A DNA stretch of 64,000 nt from Saccharina japonica (lineage: Eukaryota; Sar; Phaeophyceae; Laminariales; Laminariaceae), in assembly GCA_008828725.1 (NCBI GenBank), contig MEHQ01004136.1, positions 62,001-126,000 on the forward strand. Reading direction: 5' to 3'. The notes below the pieces were generated by a model. It worked only from the letters and a program-made list of their open reading frames with translations, was not told the DNA's origin and did no database searches. The translations under genes were made by a program, and so were the position numbers. Within the stretch, counting starts at the first letter, position 1, and the number at the start of each line of letters is the position of its first letter. Of the stretch, positions 46,401 to 56,524 are shown piece after piece.

Positions 46401-46659
46401 GTAAGCGTGTGCCACCATGGCACTGCCCGCCTGCAGATGAAACGCTGCTCTAGACCTTGCGACGAGCAGGAAAACAGTGAAGCAGGCAAACGTTGGAGAT
46501 GACAAGGTGTTTCGTGGCTGCTTCCGTTTCCTGCAGAATTTCAAGCCGGGAAAGTCGCTGTTCTTCACCTGTACGATGAGCGCCAAGATCAAGCCCGAAG
46601 GTGGCGATGAGGACGGGGACTCAGCAGTGGAAGATGCAACATTATCGGATAGCAGTTAA
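34339..46659 (+). CDS. Probable plastid-targeted trigger-factor N-domain protein (6 exons)
   Basis: Exons 34339-34503, 40084-40167, 40798-40923, 45528-45560, 46205-46327 and 46537-46659 are all phase 0 and give 217 aa. The N-terminus (MTMAGKVVLATCLGVLASMG, then ASFVCVAP) is a signal peptide followed by a Phe at an AS|F..AP-like site, the bipartite leader used for stramenopile plastids. The mature part (YEFDIEAP, NRLNHRITRVIKDKADFPGH, MKGQIPLQLM, KFVVEEIMND, NFKPGKSLFFTCTMSAKIKP) follows the trigger factor ribosome-binding domain. It is a lone-domain form without the PPIase or C-terminal domain, as in some plastid proteins of plants. The GFRxGK-type loop is changed to PGHMKGQ. A chaperone role on plastid translation is inferred. 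The acidic tail ends EDATLSDSS. Confidence 0.7.
34782..34907. repeat. Cluster of GTTGCGC hairpins
   Basis: Eight copies of GTTGCGC or its complement in 126 bp. Three form hairpins: 34790-34805 (7-bp stem, 2-nt loop), 34851-34874, and 34891-34907 (7-bp stem, 3-nt loop). Confidence 0.85.
35930..36003 (+). repeat. CAG-rich trinucleotide array (left arm)
   Basis: Interrupted CAG/CGG units ending in about nine CAG repeats. The mirror array in the right arm is at about 37385-37430. Long apparent poly-Ala, poly-Cys or poly-Ser frames here come from this array. Confidence 0.8.
37385..37430 (+). repeat. CTG trinucleotide array (right arm)
   Basis: About ten CTG units, the inverted counterpart of the CAG array in the left arm, so the two can pair in a folded strand. 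Confidence 0.8.
39133..39492 (-). mobile_element. tRNA-derived SINE copy 3, with two short TA-bounded insertions
   Basis: On the minus strand the head (about 39492-39420) reads ggtggtctagtggtaccctc, matching the head of the 53-kb copy. The body and T-rich + strand tail follow. Compared with the sister copies it carries extra TTAATA (within 39183-39192) and extra bases forming CTACAGTAG (39206-39214), plus a local duplication at about 39286-39315. Confidence 0.75.
40084..40167 (+). CDS. Exon 2 of trigger-factor-domain gene
   Basis: 28 codons after gtctcacag, phase 0: STRCRMEATELEQLNEYIKG and then KRLDVVDE before gtgtgt. It links the transit region to the folded domain. If exon 1 were wrong, the in-frame ATG at 40099 would be an alternative start. 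Confidence 0.55.
40798..40923 (+). CDS. Exon 3 of trigger-factor-domain gene
   Basis: 42 codons between gcactcag and gtgagg, phase 0, GC-rich against its flanks. It reads ASGVCKYEFDIEAPGSMTNR followed by LNHRITRVIKDKADFPGHMK and GQ. It contains the strand-helix start of the trigger factor domain and the FPG..KG loop region. Confidence 0.75.
40924..45527 (+). other. Intron 3, 4.6 kb
   Basis: No sense exon is recognised. It holds TTAGGG units at 42281-42302, near 42377 and near 44099. GC-richer patches at about 42970-43040 and 43650-43710 have open frames but no domain sense. A + frame at 44556-45068 is open for 170 codons without recognisable features. Confidence 0.45.
42281..42302 (+). repeat. 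Interstitial telomere-like repeat
   Basis: Three and a half TTAGGG units inside intron 3. Confidence 0.85.
45528..45560 (+). CDS. Exon 4 (33-bp micro-exon)
   Basis: IPLQLMGEVNK between gtggcag and gttagt, phase 0. It is small, but it supplies exactly the segment between MKGQ and FVVEEI expected of the domain. Confidence 0.65.
46205..46327 (+). CDS. Exon 5 of trigger-factor-domain gene
   Basis: 41 codons between cgcgcag and gtgcgt, phase 0: FVVEEIMNDSILIALETYGL, then an acidic segment and ELNTDMNEMIA. It matches the long helix of the domain. Confidence 0.75.
46537..46659 (+). CDS. Exon 6 (terminal)
   Basis: After ttcctgcag: NFKPGKSLFFTCTMSAKIKP followed by an acidic tail and TAA. F-x-PG..L.F matches the last strand of the trigger factor N-domain. 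Confidence 0.75.
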   Translation, partial: NFKPGKSLFFTCTMSAKIKPEGGDEDGDSAVEDATLSDSS

Positions 46660-48288
46660 AGTCGTCTGCGGCCTTAGTTTCTGTCGGGTGGGCTAGTTTC
46701 CGCTTCAGCTTTACCGGCATGCGATGCTGTCTTGAAATGCGTCATGAGTTTCGTTTTTGACGGGTTCCCTGTTGATTTACAGCGGTTCTTTAAAGCTCGA
46801 AATGCTTCGTTATTTGGAACTACTAGTACCCTTCTTTCTCGGCGTTTTGAGGAACGCCAATCTTTGTGTCCAACGACTAAGCCTTGCACGTCTCCAGTGA
46901 TAGTAGTCATTTTCTGGGCGGCTTCTCTGTTGCTTAAACATATTTCTTGAGTATCCGACATATTTTGTGGCTGGTATTCGCTTCGGTTCTCGGCGGTTTT
47001 GGAAACGTTACTCGTTGCTTTCAACGAAACAATTGCACGAAGCCTTTCACGTCGCCGACGGGGGTAGAATAGTTTCGGCGCTGGCCTTGAACGAGACGCG
47101 GTCATAGCATCATGTGCTTACTTTCGAGGCGGCAAGGGTCGTGTGTCTCTACTGTTGAGATCATGCTTTGCTTGATATTTGGGGCCTGGGACCCGGCCGG
47201 CCAGGTTCGCGTTTTCGAGCTAATTCACGCGATGTTTCTTCCATTTGAGTTCCACCGAGTGCGCTTGTCTTGCCGTCCCCTGCATTCCATGCAACAGTGG
47301 CTTCAAATCCCGCTGCACAGCGCGCTTTTGTTTTGCGTACTGTCGCCACGAATATGTTTCGTGCATGAGTGACATGCATGCTTTACCGCAGGGCAGTGCA
47401 TGCATTATTCATTGTTTTAACGTCGCCACAGAGCGTTCGATTCTTGATCCACCCCGCCGCATCCATTCCCTCTCCCCCACTCCTGACCGCCGCATACTTA
47501 TGACCGGCCTTCAGCCTCACTCCTTAGGTATACGCGTAATTCGTCCTTGGTCGCCAAGTCATGAACGTCCAGCCTCATTTCCCGCTACGTAGGCTCGTTG
47601 TGCGTGATGCCTATCCTTGCGCTGCTCAACAACTTGTTAACCTCCAGTCGCTTTTCTACTGGTATGCAATCGTTTGACACTTGGCCCCCAGTCGAGCATG
47701 ATGTTCAACTGTGCCCCTGTTCCTGCTGAACTCGGACTTTCGTTCCGTCAACAGCTGACCCCTCGCTTCCTGAAACGCCCGCACCTCGATCTGCGGACCG
47801 CGGCCTTCCCGATGGACGTCGTGCCAAGGCCCATGCACAGGCAGGATGCTGTTTTGATGCAATAATTAACCCAACCAATCAGCGTCAAGTAAATACAAGG
47901 ATTTGGCGTCGCCTCCGCCCCCAAGAAAAGTGCGAAAGTTATTTTGTGAAATATATTGATTCCACAAAATTGCGGCTTCCGTCCACGTCGAGGCTCCCAG
48001 TAGCCTTCCGAACGTGCTCTTGCCACACTTTGTTTTCCCCCGTCAGCTGAGGTCTCTAAAACCAAATACGTTTCATTGTATTTCCGACTTTATTTTCTTG
48101 ACTTACCGTCTGACCCTACGCTACTTTGAACTATTTATTCAGTTTGGTTCAAGCATATCGCCCCAAATGTTTTCCCACCACGAATGCCGACCGCAGTATA
48201 TACTCCAGTGTCACATCTGTCGTATTAATAGTATACTGACCGTAATGAACAGCGAAAGAGGGCGACATAGGCCGCGTTTTCTCTCAAG
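46660..48288. other. Intergenic, nothing certain
   Basis: An open minus-strand frame of 143 codons (46674-47105) ends 14 bp after the previous gene's stop. It could be a convergent 3' exon, but no domain is seen. A GC-rich patch at 47700-47850 is open on both strands. Confidence 0.35.
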
Positions 48289-48486
48289 GGTCTAGGGCTG
48301 GCGCTACGAGTAGCGACGAAATTGTGTTCCGACCAACGACAGCCCTTCAAAAAGTCGAAACTGTTCAGGCGTTTCTGTGGAAAGTAAGCAATTTATTGTT
48401 TTTTTTGCTGGACGAACCGAATCCAGGTGCTCCCAGACATGTCTGTAAACAAAATCGCGCACATGTTCAAAGAAATGACTGCTTAG
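48289..48486 (+). CDS. Possible 3' exons of an unidentified gene
   Basis: Exon 48289-48383 follows gttttctctcaag. It reads SRAGATSSDEIVFRPTTALQ then KVETVQAFLWK, ending at gtaagc. After a 43-bp T-rich intron, exon 48427-48486 reads VLPDMSVNKIAHMFKEMTA and TAG. Phases agree and the joined sequence looks protein-like, but the intron is unusually short and upstream exons were not found. The family is not recognised. Confidence 0.35.
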
Positions 48487-48846
48487 GGCCAAAATCATGT
48501 CAGGTGTAACGCCAAAAGTAGATCCTCTATACTGAAACAAGTATTTAAAAGGCAGCGCCTTCTTTTTTGCACTGTTTCCTCACATATGTCCAGATGTCCA
48601 CGCCGTTTTCTGCAGCCCTGAAATTCTGCACACTGCCAAGCCGTGTTATATGAGCCCCTGCCAAGCCGTTGACCCTTGGGTTTTTGTTTCATTTTAGATT
48701 TTCGTCGGAAGCCAAGGGCCCCCCAGAGCGCCCAGAAAAAAACATCTATGACCAACACTCGGTGTTTTCAGATTCAGCCCTGCGGGAAGGAGGGGGGGGT
48801 AAGCCACAACACTAAAATCAAGCGATAATCTGAGTAGGGGACGGTT

Positions 48847-48913
48847 AACACTCACCCCTCCCCCCCCCACTCTATGGTCATACGACTACTGCCGTGCACG
48901 ACATGAGTACACC
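48847..48913 (-). repeat. G-tract-linked repeat family, inverted 5' fragment
   Basis: On the minus strand it reads a G-rich start, gtactcatg, tgcacggc and gtagtcgtatgaccata, matching the start of the copy at 49128 in opposite orientation about 250 bp away. Confidence 0.6.
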
Positions 48914-49127
48914 CCCCACGAACGCCGTGCGATACCTGCGGAACACGATCGCCAGTATTCTCCTTCAACCGTTGGAGGGCCGAATACCTAATACATACCT
49001 CAGATGAAATCGGTGCTTGGAAACGAGCAGATAGACATCGTTAAGCATGTCTGAACGAACAGTGCACCACGTGTGTGTCTGTGGAAGCTTGTATGGCGGT
49101 ATCATATACCTTTTTTTCCCCGGACAG

Positions 49128-49343
49128 TTTGGGGGTGTGGGGGGTGTGGGGGGGGTACTCATGTGCACGGCCGTAGTCGTATGACCATAGACCCTCGCAT
49201 CCCTACAATGCCGGGACTGAGCACGTTGGGTTTTCATCAACCAGGCAGACATTGCTTGCACCAAGCGCGAAGCGCCGTGAGGTATTGGGCGAGTCGCATG
49301 GAGGGTGAGCTGCATCCTGCTAAGAACCGCATGTGAGCCGGAC
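49128..49343 (+). repeat. G-tract-linked repeat family, copy B
   Basis: The best-aligned partner of the 26.6-kb copy: gtactcatg, cggccgtagtcgtatgacca, ccctcgcatccctacaatgc, gcagacattgcttgcaccaa, gtgagctgcatcctgctaag. It is preceded by G runs in gtgggg units. Confidence 0.7.
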
Positions 49344-50690
49344 TTGCATATGGACGACACAGCCTCCCATGACTTGATAACATTTCGGGTGTGTGGGGGG
49401 AGTGTTGGCCATGCAGTTTTTTGTTTCGTCGCCCTTCCCGGCCCCCCAGCAGGCCGAAAAATAAAGAGCGGTTCCGCGGGTGCCCACGTGGCGTACCGTG
49501 GGAGCCCACGAGGTCTAGCGGGGGCGCTCAAATTCAATACACACCGCCAGCCGGTACACAAGAGCGCACAATACATGAATGGTTGATGATTCTTGCTTGC
49601 CCTCTGCTGCTACCCCTCACGGGGTTGCCAACGCTCAAGATGAGCAAGATGAGGCTACCGTAAAGCTCGCGGGTGACAGTGAGGCGAGCACCTGCCTGTC
49701 GGTCGGTTTTTTCAGTCGGGCGAAACGCATCGTTGATCAATCATCGACCCCGTGCCACCGGGCTGGGTGATGATTTCCACTTGCTTCGTTTTTTTTGTTG
49801 GCTGGTTTTTAAGGATCTCGATTAAAAAAATTAACAACAAAAACAACAAAAGCTATATACCCTACGTCCATCGTCCACCGTTCGCCAGCCAGCAACGCAC
49901 ACAAGTTGACGAGGTATAGACCATGCTATGCTACTGGTTCCTGGAAGTAAGAACAACCGGTCCAATCGTTTGTTTTCGTGGAGGGTTTATATCGCAAATG
50001 CAACCCGACCGATTTCTACTTGAAAACCAAAGCTTCAAAACAAGCCCTTCAAAACACATCCTATCTGGCTACGTACGACATATAACATTTCCTTGCCCGA
50101 CGCGACTAAACAACTCAAGAGGCTACACGCTCCCCAGCAATTATTGGACCACCCTACGCTGCACCCGCAGAGGCAACCATATACGCAACTACAGCAGTAG
50201 CGTTGGACAACCCAAGGTGCCACCAGTACATACGACACAATGTAAATACAATCAACGGAAAAAACAACACATAAATGTAAAGAACCAACGGAAACATTGA
50301 AAAACAAAAACGGGCCCTGCGTCAACAATGACACAGCAATTGAATGGCCAATTGAAGCAATTCAATGCCCCTCTCACCGATGCGAGCGAGGTCGATCGGA
50401 GTGCTTCTCGAGTCACAAATCAAAGGGTGCTCAAGCCATGCATCGAAAGCGCAGAGGGGCCTCTCGGGGCGCGAATACAAAGACGCCATGCCCTTAATCG
50501 AAAGGGTAGAATGCTGTAGGGACCTCCTGCATCCTTGATGCCACTATCCCTATGTCCCCATGAGCCTAAGAGAGCACTCCAAGGAACGTTAAGTACGACG
50601 CGGACCTACGGCCAAAGCCCACGTATTAATAGTAAAACCCAGCACGTTAAAAAACAGTATCCGTGCTCCCAAACACCACCACAAATAGCG

Positions 50691-50710
50691 CCCTAACCCT
50701 AACCCTAACC
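50691..50710 (-). repeat. Interstitial telomere-like repeat
   Basis: Three CCCTAA units in otherwise featureless sequence. 49.4-51.5 kb holds no gene I can support. Confidence 0.85.
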
Positions 50711-51546
50711 TCTGCGAATACATACACAATCCTATTTAATAGGACAATTTGACGGTACTACACTACAGCACCTCCGCAAAATATTAAGCTCGTCGATCAG
50801 CAAATAGCGAATACACGCGACGGACACCGACTACCGGCAGTACGGTCCCCAGAGACCCTTCATATCCCCATCACCCGGCCATACAGCGTGTACCAGGCAA
50901 ATAACACTAACCGGATTGCCCTGCAGAAACAAGGGAAGCCGCATCCGTCATCGAAAAAGATGTGGTGGACACAACAGTCTCTACGCTGGCTTAAAATCCC
51001 GAAGCGGCGAGCGGGGCCAAAAACTATAAGGGTGCCCTGCCGTTTATCGGCAGGGGTGAGGTGGGTGGACCACTGGAGCCATCACACCCCTGTCCTTAAA
51101 ACCCCTTGCACCTTAACTAAGTACACGGGGTACGTAGCACGGTCATTTCGGTAGACAAAAAACTACACGACACAACAGGTTGTCCGTACCCCCCAATACC
51201 TCTGCAAACAAGTCGACGATCATCCCGCAGAATGCCGATGAAGTCGTTGAACACCTACTACTGTAAGTATCACCTCAAGAACCCACACTATCGCGGACAA
51301 ACTCGTCGGACGCCGGTTAACGGCAGCTCGGCCCTCAGAGCCTCTTCCTCTTCACAAACCACCCACACAATATATACCATGGGAAAAACCGCTGGAATAG
51401 CATGCGGATAAATACCATAAAGGATAAAATCCATGGTCGACTATGCGAATGAAAGTCAAGTGGAGAAAATTGGTGGGTTACCCCGCGGATAAATACCACG
51501 CAGATAAACCCCAGCCGCGCATCGATTGTCCGTAACTCGGGTCGCC

Positions 51547-52085
51547 TCACACACCCTTCGACTCTTCAAAAACCGCCCATACAATCTGTAGCAGCAAGAC
51601 AGCTATCTCGTTCGGTGGCCCCGGCAAGCAGTAGTGAGGATCGTCGATACCTTCGACGGCACCTTTGGTCCACGCTTGCATGCCTCGCATCATGCTGTGG
51701 ATGTCCACGTATCTCGCACGAGACGCGAAAAAGCGCGTTTTTTCGTCGTGGCTCCACTGTAACATACGGCCAACTCCGTCGTAGGTGCTCAGCCAAAAAA
51801 AAGGTGTTCCAGCAGCTTGGACTTGGATGGCCGACTTGATCGCCATCTGGGTGCTTAGCGATGGGCTGTTTCCGGCATTCATAAACACCACGTCGTACGA
51901 GGAGAGCGGGTCCATTCCATGGTCCTTCCTCGCATTGTATAGACTTTTAGTTTCATGAACGTTTGAAAACTTGAAGTGCACGACGGCCCCGTTTTCGAAG
52001 AAGTACTCGCTTCTGTCGTCGTTACACCTATATCGTAGGGTTAGGTCAAGGGCGGAATCGGGCGAAAAAGGGTCATTTGACAATA
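51547..52085 (-). CDS. 3' terminal exon of a PC-esterase/SGNH-like protein
   Basis: A minus-strand exon after cctcgaag (phase 1), about 179 codons to the stop. It contains YDVVFMNAGNSPSLS, a WLSTYDGVGR segment, YVDIHSMMRGMQAW and near the end DDPHYCLPGPPNEIAVLL. The last matches the C-terminal D-x-x-H block, with its characteristic CLPGP, of the PC-esterase/Pmr5-Cas1p acyl-esterase family. These proteins O-acetylate (or de-acetylate) glycans in the Golgi or wall. The N-terminal GDS block is not seen here, so more exons lie upstream (higher coordinates). Exact substrate unknown. Confidence 0.7.
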
Positions 52086-52089
52086 CTTC

Positions 52090-52345
52090 GAGGTTTGGGG
52101 TGATTCTTATACAGTATTAGTATTAGTATTAGTACTAGTATTGAACAAACCTGCCAGAGAGTGGTCGACGGGTCAGTCGTCCTCAAATAAGCTCTTGTTT
52201 CTCTCTCCTCTGCTACAGTAGTCTACTACATACTCCAGTACTGCCTACGACGGCAGTACGGTCTACAATAGTCTACTACCGTACTGTCTACAGTAGTCTA
52301 CTGCTGTATCCTACTGCCGTCCGTACAATACTCTGCTACAGTACT
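52090..52345. repeat. ATTAGT and TAC/GTA-rich low-complexity patch
   Basis: About four ATTAGT units (52112-52140) are followed by 52211-52345, dense in ctacagtagtctac and tactgtctac words that pair with each other. Confidence 0.65.
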
Positions 52346-53251
52346 GTGGCTGGAGAAGAAAAAAACATCGAGCTACTGAAAAGCTGCTGTTTGCTCAGTA
52401 CCATTATTTTAATAGTACAGCAACGTATGCATCGGGTCATAAAAAGACGATCTTTCGATATGATGGCGTTTTGTCATCCCGCCGCCCCCAGCAGGCGGGG
52501 ATGAAACCGCCTCAAGTTATATCTGGTAGGACACTATTGTTGGAAGGCAAAAAAAAAAGCCGTTGCTTTGAACATGCTTTTAGGGGGTGTTATTAATAGT
52601 GCGTATTTGCTCATTGGGTTTGTATGGCGTTTACTATAGCATACAAAAGCCCGACGGATTCCTTTCAACACCAAAACACATGAACGTTTTTGTTGTACAG
52701 AGTTTACAATGGGCATGCTAAAACCCATACCTGGTCCATGGTGTTTGTATGGCGTTTAGTGTATAATACTAAAGTTCATACAGCTAAAATAGGTAAAAAA
52801 ACAAAAGCCTACAAGTTGGTTCAAGACAATCGACGGAAATCACTCCCCGACCACAGTCCACGCCGTTTTTTCGAGTCAGACCGTGAAATCTTGCAGACGT
52901 CTCGTATGAGTCCTTAGGCCGTTTAGGTTGCGATATTTTTACGGCATTACAAATACCCCACTTAACGCGGTGTTTGTTTTTGTTTGCCTGGTTTTTCGTT
53001 CTTAGAGAGCTTCTTTGGCAAATTTGGACCAACCTTAGATAAAATATTTTGGACGGAAAAAACGAGAAAAACAAAAACAAAACGCCGGTCAGTCCTCGGG
53101 AAGGACGTAAATTACATGTGTGCAAATTTTCAGGGCCTCATCTACTCATCTCTGAATGTCGTGGACCTTTGGGCTTTTGTGCGGAAAAATTGCAAAAACA
53201 AAATGCCTCTAATTACTTAGTCTTAGTATATGATGTATTTTGCTTCATTGT

Positions 53252-53600
53252 CGCCCCGATGGTCTAGTGGTACCCTCGAACGTTTCTAAGAGTTGATTTA
53301 CGGAGTTCAAACCCCACGTGGGTCGAACTTTTGAGTTTATTTGCAAAAATAAATAAAAAACGGAATCAACTGTGAGAGCGCCTATTAATAGTAGCGTGGG
53401 TAGGCACAATTCGATGAGAGTCATTCGATGAGAGGGAACAAAGGGCTGAAGTCTTCTCGCGATAAAAATGCAAGGCACGAACCGTAGCGGGGAGGAGGGA
53501 GAGGAGCCTACTTTGTGACCCCAGATCTGAGATACGGCCAGGAAGGAGACAGAAAGTAAGGACGAAAATGATAGATGGGATGAAAAAAAATAAAAATAAA
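53252..53600 (+). mobile_element. tRNA-derived SINE copy 4 (most complete)
   Basis: The head starts gccccgatggtctagtggta (A-box-like TGGTCTAGTGG) and has a B-box-like GAGTTCAAACCCC about 45 bp on. The family body and an A-rich tail (gatgaaaaaaaataaaa) follow. It is the only + strand copy of the four. It carries a CTATTAATAG motif at 53382-53391 within the body. Confidence 0.8.
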
Positions 53601-54249
53601 CAATGAACATACGCAGGTCAGATGTTCGATTGGTTGCGCAAAAAATTGTACAGGCATAGAGGACATATACAATCCGTAAGTACGCGCGATCGGAGTATTT
53701 CACTCAGCTAGCAAAGATGAGCTTCGAGGAAATCCTCGAGCTCACAGCTGTTGTTTTTTATTCTTTTAAATATATATATATATGCCTTGGAGTACCTGGA
53801 ACCGGACCGTTCAGGAAAAAGATAAAAACAAAACGTTTTTCTGTATGGAAAAGCCCGCCTCGTACTGACCGTATTTAAGGCGCTTGGTTGGCCGAGACAC
53901 CTTTTCGCCACTAGCGCCAGCCCTAGGATCGCAACTAAAAAAACGGTCATGTCAGCCTCTTCCGCTGTTGATGGCGGTCAGCATGACACAAAATATGTTA
54001 TATTCGAGCAATAGTAGGTGCTGCTGCCGGCCTTCGTGGGGGAGAGAACTTCCGTTCTTCAACTTGAACCAGATCGGAGTCGGTTTGATTACTCTTTACA
54101 GCAGTTGAGCAACCTAAATAAGCGACAACCACAACATGCTTATTTTTGTTGATTACCCACAATATATGACGCACGTGACAAGCTCAGCGAACCATAACAC
54201 AATAGATTAACACAATACTACAACATTTTGTAAGAGCCTCTTTGAGCCT

Positions 54250-55400
54250 AAAAACGCTATTAATAGAAAGCAGGTCGAGTTTAGCATTGAGTAGGTAGAT
54301 CCGTTACCTATCACCTAAAAACGTTTCGAGCTGGGTATCGTACGAGTACATCTCAACACATTACATAAGAGGTATGTAGAAGTTTGCGTTGGGGATAAAA
54401 CACGCTACAAGTAGTATACCAGGTATGTCGGGATTTTGAGTTGGGTACCGTAGTCTCAAAAACGTTACATACGGGGTAGAGCTTTGCGTTGGGTACTATT
54501 AATACTACTGTGCGCGATACGCATCAGGTTGAGTCTTGCGTTGAGTCTGTAAAAAGAGGTGCATATCAGGTAGAGTTTCCTTTGGGTAACTAGATGTCGC
54601 ATCTCATCTGGGAGAAGCACGACATTTTTTATTTATTTATTTATTTTTTTCATTTTGTCATGCTTTTGTTTGGTTGCTTGATTGTTGATTTGCTTCAGTA
54701 TGTTTACTTTCTATTATTTTTCCTTTTCGCTTTTTTCTTTCTTTTCTCTTTTTTTCTCTTGCATGCACCTGGATTGCTAGCAGGGTAGGTCTTGCCTGTC
54801 GCATATGGCATTGCATTGTCTGCTCTGCTTACTGCACTGAGTGTAGTATCTCTGTGTCGTAGTTTTGTGACCACAGAACTGGTACTTTTTTAGGATGATG
54901 AATCGGCACGGACACTGGGTGTGCTGGATGTCGACGGGTAGAAAGGAAGGTTTAATGTGAAGAACACACACACACACCTAAACCCATTTCATACCACTCA
55001 AACCGTTTTCACATACGAATGAAACCGTTTTCACATACCACTGAAACCGTTACATACGAACGAAACAGCTACATACCACTATAGCACTATAGGCTATAGG
55101 GAGGTAGGGGTCGTTTGAGCAACCATATAAATATACCCATGCCGTCCTTATATTTCCGGAAAGAGCGATTTCAGCTACATTTTGCGTTGGATACCAGAAA
55201 ACGTTCCATACCAGGTACTGTACTGGTAGTCCTTTGCGTCAAGTGCGCAAAACACGCGTGAAATTAGGGGTATTTATAGCAGTCGGCGTCCCCTAATAAT
55301 ACTCGTAGGGCACGCACACAGTAAGCCCGGCCGACTGTCAAAGCAGTGAATCTAAACAATCGTTACATACGAGGTATGCACAGGATCGCGTTTCCCTATT
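54250..55400 (+). repeat. Degenerate satellite of about 60 bp
   Basis: Recurring pieces aacgttacatac, gaggtatg or ggggtagag, and tttgcgttgggtac at irregular 50-70 bp spacing, interrupted at 54.6-54.95 kb by a T-rich stretch. Not coding. Confidence 0.55.
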
Positions 55401-55477
55401 ACTGTGCTAGCGTCGACGAAAGGGAACGTAGTCACTATTACTCTGCCAGTACACTGTCAGCACTCTGTCAGCACCGT

Positions 55478-55917
55478 ACAGAGAGTAAAAAGAGTAAAGT
55501 AAAGAGAGTATAGAGAGTAAAGAGAGTAAAGTAAAGAGAGGAGAGTAAAGAGAGTATAGAGAGTAAAGACGGTAAAGAGGGTAAATAGAGTAAAGAGGGT
55601 AAAGAGAGTAAAGAGAGTACAGAGAGTGAACAGAGTAGAGAGGGTAAAAAGAGTAAAGAGGGTAGAGAGAGTGAAGAGAGTAAAGAGAGCAAAGAGGGTA
55701 AAGAGAGTAAATAGAGTAAAGAGGGTACAGACGGTAAAGAGGGTAAAGAGAGTACAGAGAGTACAGAGAGTAAAAAGAGTAAAGAGGGTAGAGAGAGTGA
55801 AGGGAGTAAAGAGAGCAAACAAGGTAAAGAGAGTAAATAGAGTAAATAGGGTAAAGACGGTAAAGAGAGTAACGAAGGTAAAGAGGGTAAAGAGAGTAAA
55901 GAGGTTAAAGAGCGTTG
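55478..55917 (+). repeat. 9-bp purine-strand minisatellite
   Basis: About 48 units of AAAGAGAGT/AAAGAGGGT-type nonamers. The + strand is nearly all purine apart from one T per unit. Because 9 is a multiple of three, long false frames (Arg-Val-Lys on +, Leu-Phe-Thr on -) arise here. Confidence 0.9.
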
Positions 55918-56324
55918 ACTTCGCACAGAGGTGCTATCGTTTTCTAGCTTTCAGCGCTCGATTTTTTCAAGAACGGCAATGTGGCCAATACCGAAAAGCT
56001 GTTTATCGGAAACGCCTGGTTGAGAGTCTTTCGAAAATATGTTCGACTTTTTTATTAATAGCACCCTTACAGTAGTCGAGACAGCAAGGGCTCAATAACG
56101 ATCGCACCCCTGTCCAAAACTCAACGCCCTTTACTCTAACGGCTCTTCCGAAGATCCTACTATTGCAGCACCCTTCCCTAAATTGTTTTCCATATTGAGC
56201 GATCTTGTGATGGGAACATTGTCTTTCGATTTTCGACCTTCGACCTTCTTCTTTTCACGACGCTTGAGAATGACATTGTACAAGACGCTCAGGCTGGGAG
56301 AGAAAGTTTGCGTCGGGTATGTAC

Positions 56325-56524
56325 CTGCAATCGGCGCTCCCAGTGATGCACTGGTGATTCAAAAGAGCGCGCTGCAAATCGTTGACGGGCTCCGCATCTC
56401 CCTCGGCAGAACACGCGCGGCACTGAGTGTCACTGGGGACGATCGTATCCGCACCAGGGGAGCCGACGTTGACCCTCTTCGACGTCATCCCCACCGGAAA
56501 CATGCACATCATTGCCTCCACAAC
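56325..56524 (-). CDS. Internal exon, Cys-rich, minus-strand gene
   Basis: Acceptor tccctctgccattcag on the minus strand, donor cag|gtacat, 200 bp, phase 0 to 2. It reads VVEAMMCMFPVGMTSKRVNV then GSPGADTIVPSDTQCRACSA and a QRALLNHQCITGSADC end. It may belong to the same gene as 51547-52085 (same strand, 4 kb apart), but the phases show at least one missing exon between them. Family not recognised. Confidence 0.45.

Noticed and set aside
53252..53330. Functional tRNA gene
   Set aside because: A- and B-box-like motifs are present, but the acceptor stem does not pair well, and the segment is the head of a repeated element with a body and A-rich tail. Called a SINE instead.
55457..56075. Leu-Phe-Thr and Arg-Val-Lys repeat proteins
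   Set aside because: Both strands stay open only because the DNA repeat is 9 bp long. No flanking exon or start logic.
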